Below are positions 1 to 9,788 of a DNA stretch of 53,982 nucleotides, one piece after another. Source of the DNA: Acidobacteriota bacterium. GTDB taxonomy: Bacteria > Acidobacteriota > Terriglobia > Terriglobales > Acidobacteriaceae. The notes under the pieces are model-generated. The model ran no database searches, was not told where the DNA came from, and saw only the letters and a program-made list of their open reading frames with translations. Where the stretch lies: NCBI GenBank assembly GCA_003225495.1, contig QIAJ01000175.1, positions 1 through 53,982 on the forward strand, written 5' to 3'. Position 1 is the stretch's first letter. Each line of letters begins with the position of its first letter. Position numbers and translations under genes: made by a program.

Positions 1-1
1 C

Positions 2-520
2 CGGGTGCTCTATATGTCGGGCTACACCGAGAATGCGATTGGTCACAATGGCATGCTCGATGCCGGCATCAACTTGCTACAGAAACCGTTCAGCCTTCCC
101 GCTCTTAAAGACAAAGTTCGTGAAGTACTGGACTCCGAGCCAACTCCCCTGGAGGCCGTTATGCCATCTCGAAGCACCGCTGCCGTTCTTACCGGAAAGA
201 AGATTCCGCCATTCCGCGCCCGCCGGTTCAACCTGCATCTCCCGCTTCGGTACCGCCTGCTGGGAGAGCAGCGCTGGCTCCAGGGCACCACCGAAAACAT
301 AAGCCGCTCGGGGCTACTTTTCCAAGGTGAAGAAGTTCTCCAGCCCAATGCCCAACTGGAGATCAACTTGGTGTTGCCGGCAGAAATCGCCGGACTAGCA
401 GCGACTGAAGTCGTGTGCCGCGGAGAAGTGGTTCGCACGATAGCAGCGCCCGGATCGGGTGTCAGCCCGGCCCTGGCAGCGAAGATCCTGCAATACCATT
501 TCCAGCACTTGAAAACTTAG
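2..520 (+). CDS. Receiver-domain C-terminus fused to a PilZ domain (5' partial)
   Basis: The reading frame is open to the left edge, so the gene is truncated; a GTG at 5 is probably internal. The first ~45 residues look like the end of a CheY-like receiver domain: 'VLYMSGYTENAI' and then 'LLQKPF', which holds the conserved Lys of the last beta strand. A linker follows, then a PilZ domain from about residue 75 with an Arg-rich entry (FRARRF) and the NxSxxG motif 'NISRSG'. Known of the families: receivers take phosphate from histidine kinases, and PilZ often binds cyclic-di-GMP. The missing part may be only the start of the receiver or a whole hybrid kinase. Inference: it links phosphorelay input to c-di-GMP signalling. 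Confidence 0.8.
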   Translation, partial: RVLYMSGYTENAIGHNGMLDAGINLLQKPFSLPALKDKVREVLDSEPTPLEAVMPSRSTAAVLTGKKIPPFRARRFNLHLPLRYRLLGEQRWLQGTTENISRSGLLFQGEEVLQPNAQLEINLVLPAEIAGLAATEVVCRGEVVRTIAAPGSGVSPALAAKILQYHFQHLKT

Positions 521-636
521 ATTTCAGATTTAGCGTGCCCGCCAGCCGAGCCCGGTCGCGGGCACGCCTTCTGAAATTGACCTCGCCGCTTACATTCCGC
601 TGACGTCCTCGTCATACTGGGGTTGAGGATCAACCC

Positions 637-1626
637 ATGGCGAGACAATGGAACTCCGCGGCTTTGAGTGCGGCGTTGGCGCTAGCCGTCACCGTGTTAA
701 ATCCCTTGTGCTACGCCCAGGGGAATCTTCCAGTTGCTGGAAACCCGGGGCCAAGGCGCCTGACCAAAATTGTGAACTCTTATCCGGCCCCTTCGCCCGA
801 TGGCACTAAACTCCTCTTTCAATCGAACCGTACCGGCGTCTTCCAGGTCTATTCCATGAAGGCCGACGGCGCCGAGGTGCGGCAACTTACCAGTATGCCC
901 GACCCTAGCTACGGTCCCTCCTACTCGCCCGACGGTAAGCTCATCGCCTTCGCCCACGGAAGCAACGGCCAGTCGAACGTCTATGTAATGTCGGCCGACG
1001 GTTCCGCCCAGCGTCGCTTGACCAGTGACGGCGTCGATAACTCGCATCCCCATTGGTCACCGGACGGCCGCCGCATCGTCTTCAACTCGTCGCGCTCCAC
1101 GCCTCCGGCCGATCGCGCCAATCCCGATCGCGAGCAGGACGACATCTTCACTATTGCCCTCGACGGCTCTGATCTCCGCCAGCTCACTCACTGCAACACT
1201 GTTTGCACCTACGCGTTCCTGTCGCCCGATGCGACAAGAATGGTTTACCGTAAAGTGACCAATACTCCCGGAATGAATTGGGACCTCGGTGAGGCCACCC
1301 GGAATTCGGAGATCGCGGTTGCCAATGCCGATGGATCGAACGAGCGAATCCTCACCAACAACGCCGCCTTTGATGGCTGGCCCATCTGGTCTCCGGATGG
1401 CAAACAAATCGCTTTTGCGTCCAATCGCCTGGGCCCCGCCAATCACGGCCAGATTTTCGCGATGTCCCCCGACGGTACGGGCCTCCGCCAAATCAGTGCG
1501 CTTCCCGGATCTTACGTGCAGCCTTTCTGGTCGGCAGACGGCCAACAGATCTACGCCTATGAAGCCACTGAAGTCGGAGATGACGAATGGGGCGATGTTG
1601 TGGCCTTCAGGCTGAACCCCAGATAG
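637..1626 (+). CDS. TolB-like WD40/PD40 beta-propeller protein, exported
   Basis: 329 residues. The N-terminus is a signal peptide (hydrophobic stretch about residues 8-24, likely cut after 'CYAQG'). The rest holds about six PD40-type blades, each marked by SPDG-like turns: 'PSPDGTKLLFQS', 'YSPDGKLIAFA', 'WSPDGRRIVFNS', 'LSPDATRMVYR', 'WSPDGKQIAFAS', 'WSADGQQIYAYE'. This blade type is found in TolB and in many periplasmic acidobacterial proteins. There is no peptidase domain, so it is probably a binding or scaffold protein in the periplasm. It is shorter than TolB (about 430) and lacks the TolB N-terminal domain, so no tol gene name is given. It is monocistronic, with a PilZ gene upstream and a short hypothetical downstream. 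Confidence 0.85.
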   Translation: MARQWNSAALSAALALAVTVLNPLCYAQGNLPVAGNPGPRRLTKIVNSYPAPSPDGTKLLFQSNRTGVFQVYSMKADGAEVRQLTSMPDPSYGPSYSPDGKLIAFAHGSNGQSNVYVMSADGSAQRRLTSDGVDNSHPHWSPDGRRIVFNSSRSTPPADRANPDREQDDIFTIALDGSDLRQLTHCNTVCTYAFLSPDATRMVYRKVTNTPGMNWDLGEATRNSEIAVANADGSNERILTNNAAFDGWPIWSPDGKQIAFASNRLGPANHGQIFAMSPDGTGLRQISALPGSYVQPFWSADGQQIYAYEATEVGDDEWGDVVAFRLNPR

Positions 1627-1788
1627 GAAAGCTTATTTCATCCCCGTAAGCTCGCCACTATCTCCGCGTACAGCGCAAGGGTTTTCACACGGCATGGTAT
1701 TCCCGCCCTATTACTTTTGGTTTGGCACGACCTTGGAAACCGGCGCTGTTACAGTGCGATCAGGCTATCCTTGCCTCGGGGTGTGAAT

Positions 1789-2082
1789 ATGTCCCTGGTC
1801 GTAAAACTTGAAGATGATCTTGGCGAGCGCAGCGAGTGGGTCATGGTGCACGGAATCGTGCCCGCCAACGCGGAAGAGACTCTCCCGTTGCTCAGCGGTA
1901 TCGATCCCTTCGGCAAGACCGTCTTCAATCACCAGCAGATGTCCATTTTTCTTGCCGAGTGGAATCGCGTAAAAGAGCGCGCCCGCGATGAATCCCAAAC
2001 CAAAGCCTGGCAAAAAGTTAAAGAGATGGCCGAAAGCTGCCGCGAAGATCGCGACCTCTACCTTCGCTTCGTCGGAAACTGA
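1789..2082 (+). CDS. Conserved-looking small hypothetical protein
   Basis: 97 residues, mixed alpha/beta composition, acidic and soluble, with no signal peptide or membrane segment. The frame is open back to 1717, but the ATG at 1789 follows a G-rich stretch (cggggtg) and gives a natural N-terminus (MSLVVKLEDDLGE). I do not recognise a domain. The C-terminal half is helical and charged (NRVKERARDESQTKAWQKV). It ends 48 nt before the convergent ruvA stop. Codon use matches the neighbours. No function can be assigned. Confidence 0.6.
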   Translation: MSLVVKLEDDLGERSEWVMVHGIVPANAEETLPLLSGIDPFGKTVFNHQQMSIFLAEWNRVKERARDESQTKAWQKVKEMAESCREDRDLYLRFVGN

Positions 2083-2130
2083 GATTGCGCCCCTAGGTCT
2101 TGACCGGGTAGGGTGGTTCGAAGAATCCCT

Positions 2131-2724
2131 CTACTTTGATAACGCCGCCAGCGTCTCCCGAAACAGCCCGTCGAAATTCGGTTTACTCTTCCCACCACGC
2201 GTTGCCCCCTGCAATGCCTTCTCGGCCGCCGCCCGCTGATATCCGAGATTCACCAGCGCCGAGAGCACATCTTCTTCAATCGGACTCGCCACCGCCAGGC
2301 TCACCTCAGCCGCTCCTGTCGGCGCCGGAAGCTTGTCGCGGAGTTCCAGTACCATCCGCTCGGCCGTTTTTTTTCCAATGCCCGGGATGCGCGTGAGCCG
2401 CGCAATGTCATTTCCGCGAATCGCGCCCACCATCTCGTCTGCGGGCATGCCGCTCAGGATCGTGATCGCCAGCTTCGGCCCGATGCCGCTCACCGTGAGT
2501 AGTTTCTCGAAGAGATGTTTTTCCGCGAGCCGCAAGAACCCGTAAAGACTCAATGCATCTTCTCGCACGTGCGTATGGATGTGCAGCGCAACCTCGACCC
2601 CCGCTGCCGGCAGCTCCGAGAACGTCGGCACGCTGATGACCACGTCGTAGCCAACGCCGTGCGTCTCGACAATCGCCTGATTCGGATGCTTGGCCAGCAA
2701 CGTTCCGCGAAGGTGCGCAATCAT
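2131..2724 (-). CDS. ruvA: Holliday junction branch migration protein RuvA
   Basis: 197 residues, normal for RuvA (about 200). It starts MIAHLRGTLL, the classic OB-fold beginning. Domain II carries the two helix-hairpin-helix motifs 'LLTVSGIGPKLAITIL' and 'LTRIPGIGKKTAERMVLEL', which bind the backbone of the four-way junction. Domain III, which contacts RuvB, is at the C-terminus (VLSALVNLGYQRAAAEKAL). The frame continues upstream to 2895, but that extension has no RuvA similarity, so the start at 2724 is chosen. RuvC and RuvB are not adjacent in this window. The upstream 570 nt hold a plus-strand structured RNA candidate. Confidence 0.97.
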   Translation of the reverse strand: MIAHLRGTLLAKHPNQAIVETHGVGYDVVISVPTFSELPAAGVEVALHIHTHVREDALSLYGFLRLAEKHLFEKLLTVSGIGPKLAITILSGMPADEMVGAIRGNDIARLTRIPGIGKKTAERMVLELRDKLPAPTGAAEVSLAVASPIEEDVLSALVNLGYQRAAAEKALQGATRGGKSKPNFDGLFRETLAALSK

Positions 2725-2964
2725 CGCAGGTAGTGTACCGCGCCCACCCCAGAGGAAATAGCCGCGCCGTACCGTATTTCCGCCGATCATGTTGACATTG
2801 CGAATGACATTCGTTTCCTGACTCACGACCCGAAATTTGCCCCGGCTTTTCCATCCCTTTCCACAAGAAAGTCCCAGCCTCCACAGTTTCTGCACAACCG
2901 CGGCCGGTTTTGCTGTTGCGTCCGCTCGTATCCTGCCGCAAAGTACTGGTCAGACAGAGCGCGG

Positions 2965-3276
2965 ACATTCTTAAGCTCTGCCGGTCCCGATTCAGTGTTG
3001 ACGGTGATCTCGAGGGTGAATCACCGGGGGAAATCCGGTTTGCGTCAGTGAACTGGTGCCCGGGCGTTGCGGCCTCCGAAGAAGTCCTTCCTTAAATGGC
3101 AGGATGGAAGCGCTGAACTGGCAACCTCGAAGTGCGAACTTCGAGTGGACATCGTAGAACTCACGCTCTCGCGAGCGCCTGTACTCGATGCCTTTCGCTA
3201 ATGGCGAAAGCTGGCAAGCAGAATATTCGCGACAACAATGCGGCTCGGGTGGCTGGCCCGGGCCGCATTTGCTTTT
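2965..3276 (+). ncRNA. Structured non-coding RNA candidate with its own terminator
   Basis: The 570-nt gap between ruvA and the TPR regulator has no convincing reading frame but many plus-strand helices. These are TGACG 2999-3003 with CGTCA 3043-3047 enclosing GGTGAT/ATCACC (3003-3008/3020-3025); CTCGAAGT/ACTTCGAG (3126-3133/3138-3145) closed by a GCGA GNRA tetraloop; CTTTCGC/GCGAAAG (3192-3198/3204-3210); and a final terminator hairpin at 3237-3276. The U-tract fixes the strand as plus. The stretch with 'ccgaagaag' and 'ccttaaa' near 3076-3096 followed by the long hairpin loosely recalls the 3' bubble strand of 6S RNA, but I could not pair the two ends into a 6S closing stem. RNase P and tmRNA signatures are absent. 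The 5' end is a guess. Confidence 0.45.
3237..3276 (+). terminator. Intrinsic terminator of the structured RNA candidate
   Basis: The stem ATGCGGC (3238-3244) pairs with GCCGCAT (3262-3268). An inner CGGG/CCCG helix (3246-3249/3257-3260) extends it, and TTTGCTTTT follows. It reads as a Rho-independent terminator on the plus strand only. It lies 19 nt before the stop codon of the convergent TPR regulator gene, so it also separates the two units. Confidence 0.65.
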
Positions 3277-3294
3277 GGCCCCAGCCGATTTGCG

Positions 3295-5133
3295 CTAACG
3301 TGGCTGGTCAAGTCCGACCCGGTGGAGCAGGTCGGCAAAACGAGGATCGCCTCGCAGGGGATCGAAATAGGGATGTACTTTAAGGAATTGGAGAATATTT
3401 GATTTCTCCTGATAAGCCTTTTCCATCCAGATAAATGCCTGCTCCTTATCGTCAAGTCCCAGGTAAGCATTAATGAAGGCCGCTGCGGGGATATAACCCT
3501 TCGTTTGGCGCGTCTTCAATTCTTCGAGGAGACGAAGTGCATCAGCGCGCCGTCCGGCATGGGCATACGCTCGGATCAATACGCCGATAACGCCAGGACT
3601 ACGGTTCGAAAGCGAAACAGCCTTCTCCAGGATAGAGATTGCTTCTTCGGGCTGGCCATTAGCGATAAGGTCGAATCCAAGTCCCCAGAGGACCATGGCA
3701 TCGTCGGGTCGAACGGCCGCCTCGCTGCGCGACTCGCGGACGGCCTCGGCGAAGCGGTGGGCGTGGAACAGAACCTCGGCGATTTCAGTTCCGGAGACCG
3801 CAAGCGGGTCATGCTCGCGGGCTCGCTGAGCCCAACGGAGCGCCTCGTCCAAGCGCCCCTGACACATCAGCCATGCAGAGAATCCGGTTTGCGCAGTAGA
3901 GTCACCTGGATTCAATTCGAGGGCGCGTCTGAATTCAGTCTCGGCTGCGACCCACTTCCACTCTTTCTGCAGCATCAATGCCAGGAAGGCGTGTGCTTTG
4001 CCAAGTTCAGGATCAAGGTCCAAAGCTTTTCGCGCTGCACTAATAACCTTCGGTCGTGTTTCACTCGGCGGAGCGCCGAATAGAATCGTGCCGAGATTGT
4101 CATAGGCGGCTGCAAGGCCAACATAAGATGGTGCAAAAGTTGGGTCGCGCTTTATCGCATCCTCGTAGTAACTAATGCTTTTCTCGACGTCAGCTCTGGT
4201 GTTGCTCTTGTCCAACGTGAACTCGCCTTTGAGATAGCTCTCATAGACTTCAGGGGAGACGGAACGCGCAGCAGTGAGCCTTCCATGTTCTTCGCCGGTG
4301 ACCGTGACCTCGACTCTTCGAGCGATGGATTGCGCGATTTCACTTTCCAGTGTGAGGGCGTCTCGAAGTTCGTGGTCGTAGGTCTCGGACCAGAAATGCT
4401 CGTCGGTGGCGCCGCGAATCAACTGGGCCGTCACGCGAATCCTGCTACCATCCCGGATGACTGATCCTTCGACGAGGGCGTCGACGTGCAGCGCTCGGGC
4501 AATCTCCGGGAGGGATTGCGGCGAGTCCTTGAAGTGCATTGCAGACGTGCGCGATATGACGCGCAATTTGTGAATACTGGATAGGCGTCCGATGAGCGCC
4601 TCGGTCATTCCATCGGCGAGATATTCCTGGGTTGGATCGCCTGACAAGTTCTTCAGAGGCAACACTGCTAACGACGTGATTGTGGGCCGGGTCGCAACTG
4701 ACGCGGGCTGTCGTGTCGTCAGGTAAGCCACCGCTGCCAATGCGAGTACGACCACACCAGCCAGAACCAGCGGCCGAGCGGTTGCGGATATTCTCCCCGG
4801 TGCTCTCTCTGGTTTTAAATCGACGGCCTTCGTGGCTGGCACTTTTTCTTCCTCTTCGAGGTGTCTGCGGCCGCGAACCCAGGCATCGAGCTCTACGCTA
4901 AAGGCATAAACGGATCCGAGACGGTCATGCTGGTGGCGATGGACGGGCATCCCCTCGCGCTTCTCCCAGCGTTGAACCGTGGTCACATCGCGGCTCAAGT
5001 AGGCGGCGATTTCCTTCCACGAATCCAGTCGGCCTTCGGGCGGTCTCACCGGTGGAGGTGAAGCCCGTTCAATCGGGGACGGCAAAGCACGGTATTCGAC
5101 GGTACGTGGAGAAATGGCCGCAATTCCGCACAT
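3295..5133 (-). CDS. Membrane regulator: N-terminal HTH, one TM, FlgO-like domain, TPR repeats
   Basis: 612 residues from the ATG at 5133; the frame is open to 5250, but that extension would cover the neighbour's Shine-Dalgarno and start. Order: a helix-turn-helix at about 36-91 (SWKEIAAYLSRDVTTVQRWE, then a basic wing), a single membrane segment at about 121-138 (LVLAGVVVLALAAVAYL), a FlgO/adenylate-cyclase-associated-like domain at about 152-280 ('LAVLPLKNLSGDPTQEYLAD', 'VDALVEGSVIR'), then a long TPR array to the end. This one-protein layout resembles CadC-type membrane regulators and is expanded in Acidobacteriota. Inference: a DNA-binding cytoplasmic head senses a partner outside through the TPRs. 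The divergent secreted cupin gene is the natural candidate target. Ligand unknown. Confidence 0.85.
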   Translation of the reverse strand: MCGIAAISPRTVEYRALPSPIERASPPPVRPPEGRLDSWKEIAAYLSRDVTTVQRWEKREGMPVHRHQHDRLGSVYAFSVELDAWVRGRRHLEEEEKVPATKAVDLKPERAPGRISATARPLVLAGVVVLALAAVAYLTTRQPASVATRPTITSLAVLPLKNLSGDPTQEYLADGMTEALIGRLSSIHKLRVISRTSAMHFKDSPQSLPEIARALHVDALVEGSVIRDGSRIRVTAQLIRGATDEHFWSETYDHELRDALTLESEIAQSIARRVEVTVTGEEHGRLTAARSVSPEVYESYLKGEFTLDKSNTRADVEKSISYYEDAIKRDPTFAPSYVGLAAAYDNLGTILFGAPPSETRPKVISAARKALDLDPELGKAHAFLALMLQKEWKWVAAETEFRRALELNPGDSTAQTGFSAWLMCQGRLDEALRWAQRAREHDPLAVSGTEIAEVLFHAHRFAEAVRESRSEAAVRPDDAMVLWGLGFDLIANGQPEEAISILEKAVSLSNRSPGVIGVLIRAYAHAGRRADALRLLEELKTRQTKGYIPAAAFINAYLGLDDKEQAFIWMEKAYQEKSNILQFLKVHPYFDPLRGDPRFADLLHRVGLDQPR

Positions 5134-5224
5134 TGCCGTTTGACGGCGCCCACCAAAGTGTCCGATTGTGTCCGCACGTTTCCATTCCCCCGGGATGCGA
5201 ACGAGCAAATTCAGGAGGGTAGAC

Positions 5225-5764
5225 ATGCGACGAAAATTGGTGTGGTTCACGTTGAGCGCCGGGATGATGGTTACGGCTCTCTTTCATGCAACACCTGCTC
5301 TGGCAACCGACCCAGTCGGATTCACAAGTACAACGATCGCCAAGGGCCAGTTCGACGAATTCTCTGTCTTTAGCAAATTCATCCTGCCAGGCAACGCGCC
5401 GGATTGGGAAAAGAAGAATTTCTGGAAGTCACGGCAGAAGACGAAGGGACTGTCGGACGGATACGTCCTGACCAATGTTTGGCAGCCAGGAGGAACCACA
5501 GGTTGGCACACGCATCTCAGCCACACCCTGATCATTGTCACCGCAGGATCAGTGACACAATATCAAGGGCACGACCCTTCCTGCACACCCACCGTATACA
5601 CAGCGGGGATGACGTTTGTTGACTTGGGCGGCAATCACGTGCACATCGTCCGAAACGAAGGCACTGTCGAGGCACAAGTCATTGCTATCCGGCTCATTCC
5701 GGCGGGTCAGCCGGGCCGGATTGACGCTCCAGACCCGGGGAACTGCCATTTCCCACCGAATTGA
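5225..5764 (+). CDS. Secreted cupin-domain protein
   Basis: 179 residues. The ATG at 5225 is fixed by an excellent AGGAGG about 7 nt upstream; the in-frame ATG at 5168 lacks one. The signal peptide (MRRKLVWFTLSAGMMVTALF, cut after 'TPALA') sends it to the periplasm. The cupin barrel shows 'GGTTGWHTHLSHTLIIVTAGS' with two His of motif 1, and 'GMTFVDLGGNHVHIVRNEG' for motif 2, so a metal site is likely. Substrate unknown; single-domain exported cupins of this type are uncharacterised. It is divergent from the HTH/TPR regulator with 91 nt between starts. An 11-bp hairpin follows 6 nt after the stop. Confidence 0.8.
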   Translation: MRRKLVWFTLSAGMMVTALFHATPALATDPVGFTSTTIAKGQFDEFSVFSKFILPGNAPDWEKKNFWKSRQKTKGLSDGYVLTNVWQPGGTTGWHTHLSHTLIIVTAGSVTQYQGHDPSCTPTVYTAGMTFVDLGGNHVHIVRNEGTVEAQVIAIRLIPAGQPGRIDAPDPGNCHFPPN

Positions 5765-5770
5765 GGAACA

Positions 5771-5801
5771 ACTGGACGCGCATCGATCCCGCGCGTCCAG
5801 T
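5771..5801 (+). terminator. Strong hairpin after the cupin gene
   Basis: ACTGGACGCGC (5771-5781) pairs perfectly with GCGCGTCCAGT (5791-5801) over 11 bp with a 9-nt loop, 6 nt after the cupin stop. There is no U-tract, so it is a terminator-like or 3'-stabilising hairpin rather than a textbook intrinsic terminator. The remaining 355 nt up to dnaB are AT-richer and show no gene or clear element; they probably contain the dnaB promoter. Confidence 0.4.
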
Positions 5802-6156
5802 ATTCGCTGCACTGTTGCAGCACCGAGTAATGCGGCACTGAACGATCTTTTGCGGAAACACCACTTGAATATTTGCCGAACCGGCGAATATACAAGGCGA
5901 ATACCGACAAGCTCTAAGCGCCCGCTTAGAATCAAACAGCAATATCCTTCCCGTGTGGCCGCGCGATAAAGAGCCAGCATCTGGAGTAATTCATCAGTTT
6001 CTAGATTTGCTTTTTGTTCGCCTTATTGGCATACTGCGCTCGTGGTGTCCAAAGAATGACACCAGCCTGAGTTAGTTCAGGTCCTGAAAATAATTTCCAT
6101 TTCGGACGACTTTTCCATCTCCGCCAACATACGTTCACAGGCGTGATCGGGATACG

Positions 6157-7545
6157 ATGCAACGCACTCACTTAAACATCGTGGCAACTCTCGAAACCAC
6201 CATCAGCCGGATGCCGGCGAACGTCGAAGCTGAACGCTCGATCCTCGGGGCGATCCTGCTCGACAACCACGCCTACAATGATGCCGCCGAGCATCTGAAA
6301 CCCGAAGACTTTTCGATTGACGCACACCGTCGCCTCTATTCCCGCATGATGGATCTGGCGGAGTCTTCGCGTCCGATCGACATCATCACTCTCGTCGAAG
6401 AACTCGAACGCCGGAAAGAACTCCAAGCCATTGGCGACGTAGGTTACGTCTCCAGCCTGCTCGACGGCGTGCCTGATCGCCCGTCGATCGAACACTACGT
6501 CAAGATTGTCCGCGACAAAGCAATCCTGCGTGGCCTGATCCATGTCGCCACGACCGCCATCGCCAAAGCCTCTGATCAAGCCGACTCCGCCGATGAGATT
6601 CTCAACGACGCCGAAGCTGCCGTCTTCCAGCTTTCGGAAAAGCGCATCGGCAAAGGCTTTCAGGGTATTCAGGACATCGTTCGCAACTCCTTCGGATCGG
6701 TCGACAAGCTGCTCGAGCGCGGCCAACGCATCACCGGACTCGCCACGCACTACACCGAACTTGATGAGATGACCAGCGGGTTCCAGAAATCGGACCTCGT
6801 CATCCTTGCGGCCCGGCCCTCGATGGGCAAAACATCGCTGGCGATGAACATGGCCGAGAATGCCGCCATCGACGATGGCAAAGTCGTTGGTATCTTCTCG
6901 CTCGAAATGTCGAGCGAAGCCCTGCTTCAGCGCCTGCTTTGCTCCCGTGCCATTGTCGACGCTCACAAAATGCGCACTGGATCGCTCTGGCGCGACGACA
7001 TGCAGAAAGTCGTCCGCGCCATGGAAGAACTTGCCCAATCGCACCTCTACATCGACGACACTCCGGGCCTCTCGATCAGCGAGATGCGCGCCAAGGCTCG
7101 CCGATTGAAGCAGTCGCAGGGAAGACTCGACCTGCTGGTCGTCGACTATCTCCAATTAATGTCCGGCGGCAGCAAGCGTTTTGAAAACCGCACTCAGGAA
7201 GTTTCATCTATTTCGCGTGGACTGAAAGCGCTCGCCAAAGAACTCGAAGTCCCTGTGCTCGCTCTTTCGCAGTTAAGCCGCGCCCCCGAAAGTCGCGGCG
7301 GCGATCACCGCCCTCAACTGTCCGACCTCCGTGAGTCCGGATCGATCGAGCAGGACGCCGATCTGGTGATGTTCATCTTCCGTGAAGAGATCTACAAACA
7401 GGACGACCCTGCGCTGAAAGGCCGAGCCGAAATTATCATTGCCAAGCAGCGGAACGGTCCCATCGGCCGCTTCGACTTGGCATTCCTGCACAACTCGACC
7501 CGCTTCGCCAACCTGGCGGATGGCAATAGCGAGCCCGGAGAATAG
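6157..7545 (+). CDS. dnaB: Replicative DNA helicase DnaB
   Basis: 462 residues, usual length. The N-terminal domain (about 20-120, 'MPANVEAERSILGAILLD', 'IDIITLVEELERR') binds DnaG primase; the C-terminal RecA-fold ATPase starts near 190. Walker A is 'ARPSMGKTSLAMNMA' (about 218-232), Walker B 'LLVVDYLQLMS', then 'LSQLSRAPESRG' and the Arg finger region 'QLSDLRESGSIEQDAD'. It unwinds DNA ahead of the fork as a hexamer. Start: ATG at 6157 gives a leader of about 18 residues before the conserved MPANVEAE; a second ATG at 6211 is possible. No intein is inserted at the usual P-loop site. No oriC elements are next to it. Confidence 0.97.
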   Translation: MQRTHLNIVATLETTISRMPANVEAERSILGAILLDNHAYNDAAEHLKPEDFSIDAHRRLYSRMMDLAESSRPIDIITLVEELERRKELQAIGDVGYVSSLLDGVPDRPSIEHYVKIVRDKAILRGLIHVATTAIAKASDQADSADEILNDAEAAVFQLSEKRIGKGFQGIQDIVRNSFGSVDKLLERGQRITGLATHYTELDEMTSGFQKSDLVILAARPSMGKTSLAMNMAENAAIDDGKVVGIFSLEMSSEALLQRLLCSRAIVDAHKMRTGSLWRDDMQKVVRAMEELAQSHLYIDDTPGLSISEMRAKARRLKQSQGRLDLLVVDYLQLMSGGSKRFENRTQEVSSISRGLKALAKELEVPVLALSQLSRAPESRGGDHRPQLSDLRESGSIEQDADLVMFIFREEIYKQDDPALKGRAEIIIAKQRNGPIGRFDLAFLHNSTRFANLADGNSEPGE

Positions 7546-7639
7546 CGACCAAAAGAGGCATCCCGCGGGCCAAATTCAGGGCCCTCAACCTGTGGAAAAT
7601 ATTGTGGATGCGTGGACATTGGCCGGGTGCCCTCTAAAA

Positions 7640-7655
7640 CCGACCACTCGGTCGG
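7640..7655 (-). terminator. Possible intrinsic terminator for lepA
   Basis: Read on the minus strand, CCGACC-GAGT-GGTCGG is followed by TTTTAG, about 190 nt beyond the lepA stop. The 296-nt dnaB-lepA gap otherwise holds only two DnaA-box-like words (TGTGGAAAA at 7591, TGTGGATGC at 7603). The stem is short and the U-tract weak. Confidence 0.35.
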
Positions 7656-7841
7656 CCCTCTCAACATCCTTTCCCAATGATCTAACACCGTGTTTCTAAA
7701 ATGGTTAACGCCAGTCGAGAGGGTTGTTGACTAGATGGGTGCCACACGGGCACTTTAGTCATGAAATGTGAGATTTGCACATACAGGAACTACCGTATAT
7801 GCCGCAAGGCCCCAAAGAACCAGTAGTTTCCGCACGAAACC

Positions 7842-9647
<1,806 letters not shown>

Positions 9648-9788
9648 GAGATAGATCGATTCTAACAGGGGTTGAAGGTTGGAAATGCGGCTGGACACTA
9701 GCGCCCTTCGACGGGCATTACTTCGCGAGTGGTAAATATATTAATGTATGTACGCAGCCTCGAACGCGTGCGACGAGAGTAGGTCGAG

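Noticed and set aside
2110-2130. 'ggttcgaagaatccc' resembling a tRNA T-loop
   Set aside because: No acceptor, D or anticodon arm can be formed around it.
2725-2895. Longer RuvA with 57 extra N-terminal residues
   Set aside because: The extension has no similarity to RuvA; MIAHLRG at 2724 is the usual start.
2965-3276. Naming the structured RNA as 6S, RNase P or tmRNA
   Set aside because: Only a loose likeness to one strand of 6S, no closing stem found; RNase P and tmRNA core motifs absent.
6172-7155. 327-residue reading frame antisense to dnaB
   Set aside because: High-GC shadow of a conserved gene; low complexity, no domain, and no independent start signal.
7591-7611. Two DnaA-box-like words near dnaB suggesting an origin
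   Set aside because: Only two imperfect words, no AT-rich unwinding region, and no dnaA or dnaN nearby.
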